Shown here: in pieces, positions 1 through 9,304 of the stretch
How positions within the stretch are numbered: position 1 is the first letter of the stretch
Layout of the letters: the number at the start of each line of letters is the position of its first letter
Notes under the pieces: model-generated
Told to the model about the DNA's origin: nothing
The model's input: the letters and a program-made list of their open reading frames with translations, nothing else
Databases searched by the model: none
NCBI RefSeq assembly: GCF_017487405.1
Contig: NZ_CP062222.1
Span: forward strand, 2,465,001-2,529,000
DNA length: 64,000 nt
Source: Brevundimonas goettingensis
Lineage (GTDB): Bacteria > Pseudomonadota > Alphaproteobacteria > Caulobacterales > Caulobacteraceae
Reading direction: 5' to 3'
Program-made: the position numbers and the translations under genes

Positions 1-602
1 TGCAGGCCGGTGGTCAGATAGGTCAGGCCGACGTCGCGGCGTCCGGCCCGGTCGGCCTCCAGCGTCACGCTCAACGTCGGGCGGGGACGCAGGTTCTCGG
101 GCACACGGTCGAACACCACCCGGGTGGGCACGCCGTCGTCGCGCAGGACCACGACATGGCCGTCGACAGCCAGGACCACGCCCTGGTTGGCGGCCAGGAC
201 GCGGGCGCGCTGGGTCTGTTCGGCGCCCGAGCCGGGGTTGGTGCGGACGATGCCGATCTCCTGCCCCACCGCCGACTGCATCAGCTTGTCCGGGGTCAGA
301 AGGTCATAATCGAAATTCTGCTCCACCACCGACAGGCCCTGGCCGGTCAGGCCCACGGTCTCGGGCTTGATACTGGCGGAGACGCCCGGAAACTCGCGCC
401 GCGACCGGCCGGCGGGCAGGGTCAGCGAGCGGGTGTCCTCCACTAGGGCGATGTCCTGATTATAGATGGTCAGGGAGACGTGATCCGGCCCGCCGGAGCC
501 GTCCTGGACCGCGGCGGTCTGGGCAAGGACCGGACCGCCCAGCGTCGCGATCAGGGCGCCGAGGCCGGCGGCGGACAGGCACAGGTTGCGGCGGTCGGGC
601 AT
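1..602 (-). CDS. DUF4139 domain protein, N-terminal part (cut by window edge)
   Basis: The open frame starts at an ATG on the minus strand at 602 and runs off the left edge, so about 200 N-terminal residues are visible. Residues 1-27 form a signal peptide ending in VLAQ. The mature part opens with VSLTIYNQDIALVED and continues with PAGR, FDYDLLTP and VFDRVPENLRPRPTL blocks, which I recall from DUF4139 proteins of Caulobacterales. The family is periplasmic or surface associated and its molecular function is unknown. It is divergent from the copper-type cluster, with 127 bp between them. The family call rests on remembered sequence pattern only. Confidence 0.7.
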   Translation of the reverse strand, partial: MPDRRNLCLSAAGLGALIATLGGPVLAQTAAVQDGSGGPDHVSLTIYNQDIALVEDTRSLTLPAGRSRREFPGVSASIKPETVGLTGQGLSVVEQNFDYDLLTPDKLMQSAVGQEIGIVRTNPGSGAEQTQRARVLAANQGVVLAVDGHVVVLRDDGVPTRVVFDRVPENLRPRPTLSVTLEADRAGRRDVGLTYLTTGL

Positions 603-729
603 GTTTACGACTCCAGACTGATTTCAGACCCTCCCACGGCCCTGCTCGACTGTCGAGGCGACCCGGCCCTGTTCCGGCGCGGCCCCTCGCCGCCTTTGCA
701 GAGTGCGGCGGATCGGCTAGGCGGGGACC

Positions 730-1119
730 GTGAACCGCTCCCAGGCCGACAACTGGTCCATCCGGCGCTCGCTGGCCTTCTTGGCCGCGACGTTCGCGAT
801 CACGTTCGGCAGCCTGATGCCGTTCGCGGCCCTTGCGGCCTCGACGCCCGGCCATCCGGTTTACTGTTCGGCCGACGGCCTCCAGACGGTCGCGGTCGAT
901 GAAACCGGACATCCTCTGCCCGGCAAGGGGATGATGGGGGTCAAGTGCGCCGCCTGTCTTCTCGCCCTGTCGATCGCCTTGCCCGAGCCGCCGCTGGTCA
1001 CGGTCGCCGCCGCGCCCACGACCCGGCCGGCCTCGGTCTTCATCGCCGAGGCGCCGCGCTTGACGCCCCCGGCCCGCGGCCCGCCTCGCCCGCCGTCCAC
1101 CGCACCGCCCCTCGCCTGA
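730..1119 (+). CDS. DUF2946-like small exported protein with CxxC
   Basis: This 129-residue protein starts at GTG 730. It has one hydrophobic N-terminal segment (about residues 14-36, likely signal peptide or anchor), a KCAACL motif near residue 77 followed by a second hydrophobic stretch, and a Pro/Ala-rich tail. This is the layout of DUF2946 proteins, which often sit beside TonB-dependent copper receptors. The CxxC pair could bind a soft metal such as Cu(I); that is inference. It is the first gene of a run that continues with a TonB-dependent receptor, a PepSY protein and a PCuAC chaperone. The family name is from recall; the CxxC and the neighbours are seen directly. Confidence 0.65.
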   Translation: MNRSQADNWSIRRSLAFLAATFAITFGSLMPFAALAASTPGHPVYCSADGLQTVAVDETGHPLPGKGMMGVKCAACLLALSIALPEPPLVTVAAAPTTRPASVFIAEAPRLTPPARGPPRPPSTAPPLA

Positions 1120-1186
1120 ACCTCGACTGACGCCCTCCGCGCGAGCCCTCGCGCCTGCCCATTCCTGTTCAGGACCTCGAACCTTC

Positions 1187-3253
1187 ATGCTTCTCAAGAC
1201 CTCCGCGGCGCCCTGCGCGCTGCTGCTTGCCGCGCTCATCCCCCCCCCGGCCCACGCCCAAAGCGCCGATCAGGCCACTCGCCTCGACGAGATCATCGTC
1301 ACCGCCGCCCGCAATCCCGAAGACCCGCCCGTGGTCGCCGAGACCCGCGCGCGGCTGTCGCGGACACCCGGCGCGGTCGCCGTGGTCTCGGCCGAATCCT
1401 ATCGCGACCGCTATGCGCCCAACCTGGCCGACGTCCTGCGCGACGTGCCGGGCGTCTATGCGGAGAAGAAGTGGGGCGGCGACATTCGCTTGTCGATCCG
1501 CGGCTCGGGCATCGGCAACTCCAGCCATAACCGCGGGACCCTGCTGGCCCAGGACGGGATTCCGTTCAACGAGGCCGACGGCTTCGGCGACTTCCAGCTG
1601 ATCGACCCGTCGATCGCCCGCTACACCGAGGTCTACAAGGGCGGAAACGCCCTGCGCTTCGGCGGCGCCCTGCTGGGCGGAGCGATCAATCTGGTGACGC
1701 CAACCGGCCGGACGGCAGGGGCGGAAGACGCCTTCCGCATCGATGGCGGCTCATTCGGCACGCTGCGCGCCCATGCCGAGGTCGCGCGAACCTATGGCGA
1801 CTGGGACGTCTTCGTCGCCGCGACCGGTCAGAAAGCCGACGGCTGGCGTGACCAGTCGAACGGCCAGCAGCAGTACGGCTCCCTCAACATCGGCCGCCGC
1901 TTCGGCGAGGACCGCGAAGTCCGGCTCTATGTCTCCGGCGGCTATGTCCATCAGGAGATCCCGGGCTCGGTCAGCCTGTCCGACGCCCTGACCAGGCCGC
2001 CCGCCGCCAACGCCACGAACAAGGCCATGGCCTATCAGCGCGACATGGCCTCGATGCGCTCGACCCTGCAGACCCGCTGGCGGCTGAATGAGGAGACGGT
2101 CTTCGAAGGCGGGATCTACGGGACCTGGAAGGACCTCGACCACCCCATCTTCCAGGTCGTCGACCAACAGAGCCGCAACTACGGCGTCTTCGGCCGTCTG
2201 GACTGGACCGGACAGGCGTTCGGTAAAACGGCGGACGCCTTCTACGGCGTCTCGTACCGTTCGGGCGATCTGGACGCCAATCAGTGGATCAACCTCGCTG
2301 GATCGCACGGCGCCCATACGGCGCAAAGCCGTCAGAACGCCACGGGCCTCGATGTCTTCGCCGAGGGGCGGCTGTTCGTCACCGACCGGCTGGCCCTGGT
2401 CGCCGGCGGCTCATACGGCCGGGCCGAACGCGACTATCAGAGCTTTGTCATCCCCGGCGTCTCGACGACCTTCAACCTGACCACGGGCAAGACGTACGAC
2501 TGGTTCGCCCCGCGTCTCGGTCTGCTGTGGCAATCCGAAAGCGGCGCCCAGGCCTATGCCAACGTCACCCGATCGGTGGAGCCGCCGAACTTCTCGGCCC
2601 TGTCGCCCGACGCGGCGGGTTTCAAACCGCTGGTTCCGCAGGAAGCCGTGACATACGAGGCCGGGGTTCGGGGCAAGCACGGCGCCTTCACCTGGGACGT
2701 CTCGGTCTACCGGGCCAGGCTGGAGCACGAACTGCTGAACTTCGTCGCCGATCCGGCCCGGGGCCTGCCGGCGACCTTCAACGCCGGTCCGACCACGCAT
2801 CAGGGTATCGAGGCCGGGCTCGACTGGCGGTTCGCGCCCCGTTGGAGGCTGCGCCAAACCTATGCCTTTTCCGACTTCCATTTCGACGGCGACGCGGACT
2901 ATGGCGACCGGGACCTGCCGGTCGTGCCGCCGCATCTTTACCGGGCCGAACTGCGCTATGACGCCCCACAGGGCTGGTTCGTCGCCCCGTCGCTCGAGTG
3001 GTCGATGGCCGACAGCTGGGTCGACTATCAGAACACGCTGAAGGCGCCGTCCTACGCCGTGGCGTCGCTGAATGCCGGGTGGACGTCCACAACAGGCGTC
3101 CGACTGTTCCTCGACGTCCGCAACCTGACCGACGAGCGCTATATCTCGAACTTCAGCGCGGTCACCAACGCCCGGTTGCCGACGGTTTCGACCGCCGTTT
3201 TCTTCCCCGGCGAGGGCCGTTCGGTCTTCGTCGGCGTCAGTCGCTCGTTCTGA
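1187..3253 (+). CDS. TonB-dependent outer-membrane receptor (probable copper or metal-chelate uptake)
   Basis: This 688-residue outer-membrane receptor has a signal peptide (residues 1-24, cleavage after AHA) and a TonB-box-like LDEIIVTA near residue 34. A plug domain follows (VAVVSAESY, LADVLRDVPGVY, IRGSGIG, GGNALRFGGALLGGAINLVTP), then a long beta-barrel ending in the expected C-terminal Phe (VGVSRSF). It should import a ligand across the outer membrane using TonB energy. The substrate is not visible in the sequence. The DUF2946 gene before it and the PepSY and PCuAC genes after it point to copper. A siderophore or another metal chelate remains possible. It ends 17 bp before the PepSY start. 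Confidence 0.85.
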   Translation: MLLKTSAAPCALLLAALIPPPAHAQSADQATRLDEIIVTAARNPEDPPVVAETRARLSRTPGAVAVVSAESYRDRYAPNLADVLRDVPGVYAEKKWGGDIRLSIRGSGIGNSSHNRGTLLAQDGIPFNEADGFGDFQLIDPSIARYTEVYKGGNALRFGGALLGGAINLVTPTGRTAGAEDAFRIDGGSFGTLRAHAEVARTYGDWDVFVAATGQKADGWRDQSNGQQQYGSLNIGRRFGEDREVRLYVSGGYVHQEIPGSVSLSDALTRPPAANATNKAMAYQRDMASMRSTLQTRWRLNEETVFEGGIYGTWKDLDHPIFQVVDQQSRNYGVFGRLDWTGQAFGKTADAFYGVSYRSGDLDANQWINLAGSHGAHTAQSRQNATGLDVFAEGRLFVTDRLALVAGGSYGRAERDYQSFVIPGVSTTFNLTTGKTYDWFAPRLGLLWQSESGAQAYANVTRSVEPPNFSALSPDAAGFKPLVPQEAVTYEAGVRGKHGAFTWDVSVYRARLEHELLNFVADPARGLPATFNAGPTTHQGIEAGLDWRFAPRWRLRQTYAFSDFHFDGDADYGDRDLPVVPPHLYRAELRYDAPQGWFVAPSLEWSMADSWVDYQNTLKAPSYAVASLNAGWTSTTGVRLFLDVRNLTDERYISNFSAVTNARLPTVSTAVFFPGEGRSVFVGVSRSF

Positions 3254-3270
3254 TCCGGAGGATGCGACTG

Positions 3271-4611
3271 ATGACGATTCCCGAAACATCCCCCGGCCTG
3301 TCTGGTCCGTATCGCGCGGTCTGGCGCTGGCATTTCTACGCCGGAATTCTGGTGCTGCCGGTCCTGATGCTTATGGCCCTCACCGGCGGGCTTTATCTGT
3401 TCAAGACCGAGATCGACGGCCTGGTCTATGGCCGCATGGCTCATGTCGAGGCCAGTCCGTCTACGACAGCGCCCGATCGCTGGGTGGTTTCTGCTGAGAC
3501 GGGGACAGGCGGGAAGGTCGCCAACCTCGTCGTCCCGGCCCCATCCGATGAAGCGGTGCGCCTGACCGTCAATCTGCCCGACGGCGGCAAGCGTACGGCC
3601 TTTGTCGATCCTCATGACGCCCGGCTCATCGGCGTCACCCCGTTCGGCGGGGTGATGGAGACGGTCAAGCAACTGCACAGCCTGACCCTCATCGGTCCAT
3701 GGGCCAACTATCTGGTCGAGATCGTCGCGGGCTGGGCGCTCATTCTGGTCTGCACCGGCGTCTTCCTCTGGTGGCCTCGCGGACGGGACGTGGGTGTTGT
3801 GGCGGTCAGAGCAAGCAGCCCCGGACGCCGTCCGTTCTGGCGGGACCTGCACGCCGTCACCGGCCTGTATGCAGGGGCGGTGATCGCTTTTCTCGTGGTA
3901 ACCGGCATGCCGTGGTCGGCCTTCTGGGGTGACCAGTACATGGCCTTCGTCAAGGACAACGGCCTAGGCCGGCCCAAACCGCCCGCGGGCGCCTTCGCCC
4001 ACGCCGACCACCAGAACGCGCCTGTCGGTGTCGGATGGACAATGGAGGGGATGGTCATGCCGGGCGATCACGCCACGGCGCGTCCCGCCCCCCGTCTTTC
4101 GACCGTCGTCACAGCGGCCGATGGTCGCGGACTGCCCCGCCCCTACACCGTCTCCATCCCGGCGGACCCGTCGCTCAGCTGGACCGCGTCACGCGTGATC
4201 CAGCACGTCGAGGACACCCGTATTGTCTATATTGACGGCGCCACCGGCGCCGTTGGGGCCGACCTGCGCTGGGGTCAGTTCGGCGTGGGCGCAAAGGCCT
4301 TCGAATGGGGCATCGCCGTCCATCAGGGTACGCAATACGGCTGGATGAACCGCTATCTGATGCTGGGCGGCTGCATCGCCATCTGGGTTCTGTCGATCAG
4401 CGGGATCGTCATGTGGTGGAAGCGCCGCCCGCCGAAACTGTCAAAAGGCCGGATCGGCACACCGGAAGTTCCACCCAACCCTCGCGTCCGCGCCGCTGTC
4501 CTCGGCATCGTCCTGCCGTTGGCTATTCTCTACCCGCTCACGGGTCTCAGCCTTATAGTGGCGCTTCTTGTGGATCGGGCGGTTTGCGCGGCGCGCCGAC
4601 TGGCCTATTGA
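3271..4611 (+). CDS. PepSY-associated transmembrane protein
   Basis: I chose ATG 3271 because GGAGGA lies 8 bases upstream at 3257-3262; ATG 3262 would overlap that site. The 446-residue product has the PepSY_TM layout: helix 1 with WHFYAGILVLP, a periplasmic PepSY-like region, a helix after LHSLTLIGPW, then WRDLHAVTGLYAG, and a late pair containing HQGTQYGWMNRY. The repeated His residues in helices could bind heme, as proposed for PepSY reductases acting next to TonB receptors. It likely sits in the inner membrane and helps release or reduce imported metal. It lies between the receptor and the PCuAC gene, which starts 1 bp after its stop. The enzymatic role is inference. Confidence 0.8.
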   Translation: MTIPETSPGLSGPYRAVWRWHFYAGILVLPVLMLMALTGGLYLFKTEIDGLVYGRMAHVEASPSTTAPDRWVVSAETGTGGKVANLVVPAPSDEAVRLTVNLPDGGKRTAFVDPHDARLIGVTPFGGVMETVKQLHSLTLIGPWANYLVEIVAGWALILVCTGVFLWWPRGRDVGVVAVRASSPGRRPFWRDLHAVTGLYAGAVIAFLVVTGMPWSAFWGDQYMAFVKDNGLGRPKPPAGAFAHADHQNAPVGVGWTMEGMVMPGDHATARPAPRLSTVVTAADGRGLPRPYTVSIPADPSLSWTASRVIQHVEDTRIVYIDGATGAVGADLRWGQFGVGAKAFEWGIAVHQGTQYGWMNRYLMLGGCIAIWVLSISGIVMWWKRRPPKLSKGRIGTPEVPPNPRVRAAVLGIVLPLAILYPLTGLSLIVALLVDRAVCAARRLAY

Positions 4612-4612
4612 G

Positions 4613-5101
4613 ATGCCCATGACGATGAAACCGACCGTGATCGCCCTTGCTCTTCTGGCGCCGATGCTCGCCTTGGGCGCCTGCCATCCGGGCAAGAAGA
4701 ACTCGACCACCGCCTCGATCGAGACGGACGGCGTCAAGGCCACGGTCGAGATCACCGATCCCTGGTGCCGGCCCACGCCCAACGGCGCCCAGGCCGGCGC
4801 CTGCTATCTGACGATCAAATCGTCGCACGAGAACACCATGACGGGGGTCGCCACGCCGCTGGCGGCCAACGCCATGGTCCACGACATGAGCATGGCCAAC
4901 GGCATGATGAACATGTCGGAGATGGCCGGCGGCCTGCCGCTCAAGGGCGGCGAGAAGGTCGAGCTGAAGCCCGGCGGCAAGCATCTGATGCTGATGGGAC
5001 TGACCGGCCCCCTGGTCGAGGGCTCGGCCGTGCCCCTGACCCTGACCTTCTCCGACACCCCGGCCATGACGGTCCAGGCCCCGGTGCGTCTGCCTAAATA
5101 G
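4613..5101 (+). CDS. PCuAC-type copper chaperone lipoprotein
   Basis: The start at ATG 4613 follows the PepSY stop directly; ATG 4619 and ATG 4625 are in-frame alternatives. The roughly 160-residue product has a lipoprotein signal (LALGAC) and a Met-rich domain with the PCuAC arrangement of one His, a Met ten residues on, and a C-terminal HLM. The second spacing is 22 residues by my count against 21 in the canonical H-x10-M-x21-HxM motif. PCuAC proteins carry Cu(I) in the periplasm, often for cytochrome oxidase CuA or CuB assembly. The gene closes the DUF2946-receptor-PepSY run and is the best evidence that the cluster handles copper. Confidence 0.85.
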   Translation: MPMTMKPTVIALALLAPMLALGACHPGKKNSTTASIETDGVKATVEITDPWCRPTPNGAQAGACYLTIKSSHENTMTGVATPLAANAMVHDMSMANGMMNMSEMAGGLPLKGGEKVELKPGGKHLMLMGLTGPLVEGSAVPLTLTFSDTPAMTVQAPVRLPK

Positions 5102-5188
5102 GCTTCGTTGCAGGCCGAGCCTGACAAACGGTCTCGAACCGTCTAAAGGCTCGCGCCTTATTCGAGGCCCAACCTCACCAGGATTCCA

Positions 5189-6289
5189 ATGGCTCTGAAA
5201 GTCGCGATCGTCGGCCTGCCCAACGTCGGCAAGTCCACCCTCTTCAACGCCCTGACCAAGACGGCGGCGGCCCAGGCGGCCAACTATCCGTTCTGCACCA
5301 TCGAGCCGAACACCGGCGACGTCGCCGTGCCGGAACCGCGTCTGGACGCCCTGGCCGAGATCGCGGGCTCGAAAGAGATCATTCCGTCGCGCATCACCTT
5401 CGTCGACATCGCCGGCCTGGTGCGCGGCGCGTCCAAGGGCGAAGGTCTGGGCAACCAGTTCCTGGCCAATATCCGCGACTGCGACGCCGTGGCCTTCGTC
5501 GCCCGCTGCTTCGTCGATGACGACATCACCCACGTCGAGAACCGCATCGACCCGATCTCGGACCTGGAGATCATCGAAACCGAACTGATGCTGGCGGATC
5601 TCGAAAGTCTCGAACGCCGTCGCGTCCAGATGGAGAAGCGCGCCAAGGGCGGCGACAAGGACAGCCAGCTCAGCCTCAAGCTGGTCGATCTGGCCCTGTC
5701 GAAGCTGAACGCCGGCAAGCCCGCCCGCACCGCCCTGCCCGACGTGTCCAAGGAGGACCGCAAGGCCTGGGACATGCTGCAGCTGCTGACGTCCCTGCCC
5801 GCCCTCTATGTCGCCAATGTCGACGAGGGCTCGGCCGACAAGGGCAATGAACTGTCGGATCTGGTCGCCAAACGCGCCGCCGAGGACAATGCCAAGTCGG
5901 TGGTCATCTCGGCCAGGATCGACGCCGAGCTGGCCGTGCTGGATGCCGAGGAACAGGCCGAGTTCCTGGAAGGCCTGGGCCTGTCCGAGCCGGGCCTGAA
6001 CCGCCTGATCCGCGAGGCCTACGCCCTGCTGGGCCTGCAGTCCTACTTTACCGTGGGCCCCAAGGAGGCGCGCGCCTGGACCATCCATATCGGCGACACC
6101 GCGCCCCAGGCCGCCGGCGTCATCCATACGGATTTCGAGAAGGGCTTCATCCGCGCCGAAACCATCGCCTATGAGGATTTCGTCGCCCTGCGCGGCGAGG
6201 CCAAGGCGCGCGAGGCCGGCAAGCTGCGCGCCGAAGGCAAGTCCTATGTCGTCAAGGACGGCGACGTGATGAACTTCCTGTTCAGCTGA
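5189..6289 (+). CDS. ychF: YchF/OLA1-family ribosome-associated ATPase
   Basis: This 366-residue protein has the YchF hallmarks: a P-loop GLPNVGKST at residues 8-16, the DxxG region VDIAGLVRGASKGEGLGNQFL, the NVDE motif in place of TKxD (which shifts nucleotide preference from GTP to ATP), and a C-terminal TGS-like domain with FEKGFIRAETI. YchF is cytosolic, binds ribosomes and modulates translation and stress responses. It is a single gene after the copper cluster and converges on a small lipoprotein gene with a 12-bp gap. Full length and with no anomalies. Confidence 0.95.
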   Translation: MALKVAIVGLPNVGKSTLFNALTKTAAAQAANYPFCTIEPNTGDVAVPEPRLDALAEIAGSKEIIPSRITFVDIAGLVRGASKGEGLGNQFLANIRDCDAVAFVARCFVDDDITHVENRIDPISDLEIIETELMLADLESLERRRVQMEKRAKGGDKDSQLSLKLVDLALSKLNAGKPARTALPDVSKEDRKAWDMLQLLTSLPALYVANVDEGSADKGNELSDLVAKRAAEDNAKSVVISARIDAELAVLDAEEQAEFLEGLGLSEPGLNRLIREAYALLGLQSYFTVGPKEARAWTIHIGDTAPQAAGVIHTDFEKGFIRAETIAYEDFVALRGEAKAREAGKLRAEGKSYVVKDGDVMNFLFS

Positions 6290-6301
6290 CCCTTTCGAGC
6301 G

Positions 6302-6823
6302 TTACGGCACAGGCAGGGACGGCGCCTTCGACGCCGTATCGGTCAGGGTCGTGCATTTCAGCAGTTTGACAGACCGGGGCGTCCCGTCCGGACCCCGTCG
6401 GTCGACGTAGGCCACGTCCAGCGTCTGGCCGACCACGGACATTTGCACCCGCTCGACGTGCGCACCGTTCGGCGCGGGACAGGACAGGGTCGCCTGATAA
6501 CCCCCCGTGACCTGATCGATACGGGCGATGTCGCAGCCGCCCTCGGGCCCCTCGAACCGCATCGTGGTGATCTCGAGCGGACGCCTGTTCCCCTGCGGCG
6601 CTGCGCACAGGGCCGGATCGGCGCTCCAGCGGCCGATGAAGCTGGTCGGCCCCGTGCCCGGCATCAGGGGCGCCATCGAATCCGACGGCGCCTCCGCCGT
6701 CGCATCCACGATCGGCGAGGTGATCGCCTTGGCCGGTTCCGTCGGCGGATTGACGCGTGACCGGTCGCAGCCCGCCAGACCTGCCAGACCTGCCAGCATC
6801 AAACAAAGAACCGCATGTTTCAT
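6302..6823 (-). CDS. Small lipoprotein of unknown function
   Basis: This 173-residue protein has a lipoprotein signal (MKHAVLCLM..., lipobox LAGC at residues 16-19) and a Pro/Thr-rich linker. A folded part begins near residue 60 with FIGRWSADPALC and contains five Cys in all, including LSCPAP and LLKCTT. The pattern resembles small lipid-anchored calycin-like proteins, but I cannot assign a family. It is divergent from the heme-type receptor and shares the 123-bp region holding a Fur-like site, so it may be iron controlled; that is inference. Confidence 0.7.
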   Translation of the reverse strand: MKHAVLCLMLAGLAGLAGCDRSRVNPPTEPAKAITSPIVDATAEAPSDSMAPLMPGTGPTSFIGRWSADPALCAAPQGNRRPLEITTMRFEGPEGGCDIARIDQVTGGYQATLSCPAPNGAHVERVQMSVVGQTLDVAYVDRRGPDGTPRSVKLLKCTTLTDTASKAPSLPVP

Positions 6824-6889
6824 CGCAGCCCAACGCGTCCGGAGCGTAGCCGTTCACGGCCCCGGCAAAGACCTTGCATTTGTTGCGGT

Positions 6890-6904
6890 TGATTCTGATA
6901 ATCG
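6890..6904 (+). promoter_or_regulatory. Candidate Fur box
   Basis: The 15-bp stretch TGATTCTGATAATCG matches the 7-1-7 Fur consensus TGATAATnATTATCA at 10 of 14 defined positions. It lies about 42 bp before the receptor ATG, between two divergent genes. Flanking GCATTT and AAATGC form a further short inverted repeat around it. Confidence 0.5.
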
Positions 6905-6946
6905 TTCGCAGTAAATGCGATCCCTCTCTCAAGCGGGACCATAAAC

Positions 6947-9256
6947 ATGCGCAACCTCCTCATGATCACAGCGGGGCTCGCCGCCCTCGTCGCCGGTTCG
7001 GCCCAGGCCGGAACCGGAGGCCCCGCGCCCGAGGATCAGGCCACCCAGGTCGCGCCGGTCACGGTTATCGCCACCCGCACCGCGACCCCGGTCGACGAGG
7101 TTCCCGCCACCGTCAGCGTCTACAGCGCCGCCGAGATCGAGCGTCTGCTGTTCACCGACATCAAGGATCTGGTGAAGTACGAGCCGGGCGTCAGCGTCAT
7201 CAGCCAGCCGGCCCGCTTCGGCGCCGCGCAAGGCACCTCCGGCCGCGCTGGCAACGAGGGCTTCACCATCCGCGGCCTCGGCGGCGACCGCGTCCTGATG
7301 ATCGTGGACGGCGTGCGCCAGCCCGACGGCTTCGTCTTCGGCGCCCAGAGCGTCGGCCGCGGCGGCTATTCCGATCTGGACCTGATGAAGTCGGTCGAGA
7401 TCCTGCGCGGTCCGGCCTCGGCCCTCTATGGCTCGGACGGCGTCGCCGGGGCTGTGAGCTTCACCACCAAGGATCCGGAAGACTTTCTGACCGGGGGGCG
7501 GAATTTCGGCGCCCTCGCCCGCGTCGGTTACAACTCCGCCGACGAAGGCATGACCGAGTCCCTGGCCGTCGCCGGTCGCGCGGGCGCGGTCTCGGGGATG
7601 CTGGCCTATACCCGTCGCGATTCCTCCGAGACGGAGACCAACGGCGACACGACCGGCGAGGAAATCACCTCGACGGGCGGCGTCACCTACGCCAACCGCA
7701 CCTTGGCCAACCCGCAGGACAATCAGTCCGACGCCCTGCTGGCCAAGCTGGTCTGGGACTTCGCCCCGAACCAGAGCCTGCGCCTGACCTACGACGGCTT
7801 CCAGTCCGAGTCGGACTACAATGTCCTCAGCGGCCGCACGGCCCGCACCGTCGCCGCCACCGCCCCGACAGCCGCCACGGCCGTTCTCGGCCTGACCGCC
7901 AACGACAAGACAGAACGTCAGCGCGTCGGTCTGGACTGGCGCTTCTCGGACAGCCTCGGTCTGGATCAGGGTCAGGTCTCGGTCTACGGCCAGGACGCCA
8001 CGACCCGCCAGTACACCTATGAAGACCGCGTCCTGACCGACCGGATCCGCGACAACCAGTTCAACAACAAGGTGTTCGGCGCCTCGGCCTGGGCCCGTAA
8101 GACCTTCGCCGCGGGCGGCTTCGAGAACCGCGTCACCTTCGGCGGCGACTGGTCGCAAACGACCCAGGAAGGCATTCGTGACGGCACGGTGCCGCCGGCC
8201 GGCGAGACCTTCCCGACGAGCCCCTTCCCCAAGACCGACTACACCCTGGCCGGCGCCTTTGTGCAGGATGAGATCGTACTGGCGGGCGGCGCCCTGCGCA
8301 TCATCCCGGCCCTGCGGTACGACGCCTATGAGCTGTCCACCGACAACGACCCCCTGTACGTCGGAACACGCGCCGACCAGGACGGCGATCACCTTTCGCC
8401 GAAGATCGGCGTCGTCTGGCAGGCGACCTCGCAGTTCCAGGTGTTCGCCAACTTCGCGGAAGGCTTCAAGGCTCCGACCCCGAGCCAGGTGAACAACGGC
8501 TTCACCAACGTCTCCTCGGGCTACACCTCGATCCCCAACCCGAACCTGCGTCCCGAGACGAGCCAGAGCGTGGAACTGGGCGTGCGCCTGCGCGACATCA
8601 ACGCGTTCGGCGGTCGTCTCGCCACCCAGCTGGTCGCCTTCCAGTCCGACTATGACGACTTCATCAGCCAGCAGCAGGTGTCGGGCAACTTCACCCCGAC
8701 CAATCCGGCGGTGTTCCAGTTCGTCAACTACGCGAGCGTCGAGGTTCACGGCCTCGAGGCGCGCGCCAATGTGGACTGGGACAACGGCCTTTACGCCCGC
8801 TTCGCCGGCGCCTGGGCGGACGGCGACCAGACCAACGCCGGGGTGAAGACCGCCCTGCCGACCATCGACCCGATCAAGCTTGTCTGGGGGCTGGGCTATA
8901 ACGCCCCGACAGGCGTCTGGGGCGTGGAAGGCCTGCTGACCTGGTCGGCCGGCAAGGACCATGCGGATACGAACGGCCTGACCTGCTACGGCGCCACCGG
9001 CGTCGGCTGCCTGGTCAATGAGGAGTTCGCCATTGTCGACCTCACCGCCCACTGGAACGTCACAGATCAGGTCACGGCCCGCGTCGGCGTCTTCAACGTG
9101 TTCGACACCACCTACAGCTGGTGGAGCGATGTGCGCGGCGTCGCCCGGGTTCAGGATCCCGCCACCACCGCCGTCGGCATCATGGATCCCCTGTCCGCCA
9201 ATGCCTACACCCAGCCCGGCCGCAACATCGGCATCTCCCTGTCCTTGCGTCTGTAA
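6947..9256 (+). CDS. TonB-dependent haemoglobin/transferrin/lactoferrin-family receptor
   Basis: This 769-residue receptor has a signal peptide (residues 1-21, AQA), a TonB-box-like PVTVIATR near residue 37 and a plug with IRGLGGDRVLMIVDGVRQPDGF and VEILRGPASALYGSDGVAGAVSF. The latter are typical of heme and haemoglobin receptors (TIGR01785/01786 type). The barrel carries FANFAEGFKAPTPSQ and the conserved NPNLRPETSQS block, and ends in SLSLRL. It probably takes up heme or host/environmental heme proteins. The candidate Fur site upstream and the DUF6607 gene downstream fit an iron-starvation operon. The exact ligand cannot be read from the sequence. Confidence 0.85.
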   Translation: MRNLLMITAGLAALVAGSAQAGTGGPAPEDQATQVAPVTVIATRTATPVDEVPATVSVYSAAEIERLLFTDIKDLVKYEPGVSVISQPARFGAAQGTSGRAGNEGFTIRGLGGDRVLMIVDGVRQPDGFVFGAQSVGRGGYSDLDLMKSVEILRGPASALYGSDGVAGAVSFTTKDPEDFLTGGRNFGALARVGYNSADEGMTESLAVAGRAGAVSGMLAYTRRDSSETETNGDTTGEEITSTGGVTYANRTLANPQDNQSDALLAKLVWDFAPNQSLRLTYDGFQSESDYNVLSGRTARTVAATAPTAATAVLGLTANDKTERQRVGLDWRFSDSLGLDQGQVSVYGQDATTRQYTYEDRVLTDRIRDNQFNNKVFGASAWARKTFAAGGFENRVTFGGDWSQTTQEGIRDGTVPPAGETFPTSPFPKTDYTLAGAFVQDEIVLAGGALRIIPALRYDAYELSTDNDPLYVGTRADQDGDHLSPKIGVVWQATSQFQVFANFAEGFKAPTPSQVNNGFTNVSSGYTSIPNPNLRPETSQSVELGVRLRDINAFGGRLATQLVAFQSDYDDFISQQQVSGNFTPTNPAVFQFVNYASVEVHGLEARANVDWDNGLYARFAGAWADGDQTNAGVKTALPTIDPIKLVWGLGYNAPTGVWGVEGLLTWSAGKDHADTNGLTCYGATGVGCLVNEEFAIVDLTAHWNVTDQVTARVGVFNVFDTTYSWWSDVRGVARVQDPATTAVGIMDPLSANAYTQPGRNIGISLSLRL

Positions 9257-9304
9257 GCGCGACGGGAGATGATGCGAATGACTATCAAGATTGAAGAGGT
9301 TCCG

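Noticed and set aside
4553..6127. 524-codon open frame on the minus strand
   Set aside because: Antisense to the PCuAC gene and ychF, whose nucleotide-binding motifs are intact.
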